The notes below the pieces were generated by a model. That model was given only the letters and a program-made list of their open reading frames with translations. It ran no database searches and was not told where the DNA came from. From assembly GCA_003857395.1 (NCBI GenBank), contig RPRC01000170.1, positions 1 to 13,962 on the forward strand: 13,962 nt of DNA, written 5' to 3'. Origin of the DNA: Geobacter sp. Its GTDB lineage: Bacteria; Desulfobacterota; Desulfuromonadia; Geobacterales; Geobacteraceae. The first letter of the stretch is position 1, and the number at the start of each line of letters is the position of its first letter. The position numbers were made by a program, and so were the translations under genes. Positions 13,696 through 13,962 of the stretch are shown here, piece after piece.

Positions 13696-13962
13696 ATGAA
13701 AACAATACTTACTGCACTCTTAATCTGTCTGCTGCCATTGTCTGCGTCGGTCGCTGGAACTATCCCGAGGCAGTCTTCGCCGAAAATTGTCACCTTTGCT
13801 TCCGCTGCAACCGAAAAGGGCAAACCCGGTAAAAAACTTTTTAAAAATGCTTCCGCCCGTATTTCACTTTCTGACGAGAAGAGCCTCTGTAATGCATTAG
13901 AACTTCCCGCCAATGAGCAACTCGTTTTTGAGGACCCTTCCGATGGATTTATAGATTTCGAG
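13696..13962 (+). CDS. 5' end of a gene for a secreted protein of unknown function (cut by window edge)
   Basis: Open from the ATG at 13696 to the last base (89 codons, no stop), so the gene continues to the right. AGGAAGGA stands seven bases upstream. Residues 1-20 form a signal peptide (MK start, hydrophobic core, SVA before a likely cleavage at A20|G21). The Cys at 11 lacks a lipobox, so it is not a lipoprotein by this reading. The next part is polar and Lys-rich, then more acidic near the edge (LVFEDPSDGFIDFE). No domain is recognisable in the visible part. A strong promoter lies just upstream, and the gap to hflX is 163 bases. Confidence 0.75.
   Translation, partial: MKTILTALLICLLPLSASVAGTIPRQSSPKIVTFASAATEKGKPGKKLFKNASARISLSDEKSLCNALELPANEQLVFEDPSDGFIDFE

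Overview
The window looks like core chromosome of a Gram-negative delta-proteobacterium, most likely of the Desulfuromonas/Geobacter type. This is inferred from protein character, not from a search: an OmpA-family porin, an LpxA-type lipid A acyltransferase, a long HflX with a large N-terminal extension, an NtrB/NtrC pair next to DusB, and a FabMG-type enoyl reductase. Base composition of the genes is moderate, and the 1159-1927 intergenic stretch is visibly more AT-rich. No CRISPR array, insertion sequence, phage gene, tRNA or rRNA was seen.

Left part (1-5447). A terminator from a gene outside the window comes first. An ompA-like gene on the minus strand follows, then a 770-base divergent intergenic region that holds promoters for both sides and several hairpins. 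A plus-strand operon comes next: replicative helicase dnaB, an lpxA-like acyltransferase and a FabMG/FabV-like putative enoyl reductase. The genes are 44 and 17 bases apart.

Middle (5448-10526). A double-hairpin palindromic repeat (5500-5558) precedes a two-domain protein (receiver plus PilZ). This converges on a four-gene minus-strand operon transcribed dusB (nifR3), ntrB, ntrC, isochorismatase-like hydrolase. dusB and ntrB overlap by 8 bases. The operon promoter sits on a 35-base inverted repeat that looks like an operator.

Right part (10527-13962). A divergent 412-base region carries the fabI promoter and a leader of about 130 bases. fabI, a long inverted repeat, a perfect TATAAT box and hflX follow. 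The best ribosome binding site of hflX points at an in-frame ATA codon. Last is the 5' end of a secreted-protein gene behind a near-consensus promoter, cut by the window edge.

Taken together the genes cover replication, envelope lipid synthesis (LpxA-like, FabMG-like, FabI), outer membrane anchoring (OmpA), nitrogen-type sigma-54 regulation (NtrB/NtrC), tRNA modification (DusB) and ribosome rescue (HflX). The least described parts are the lpxA-like/FabMG pair behind dnaB, the dusB operator, the competing hairpins in the dnaB leader, the REP-like element and the possible AUA start of hflX.
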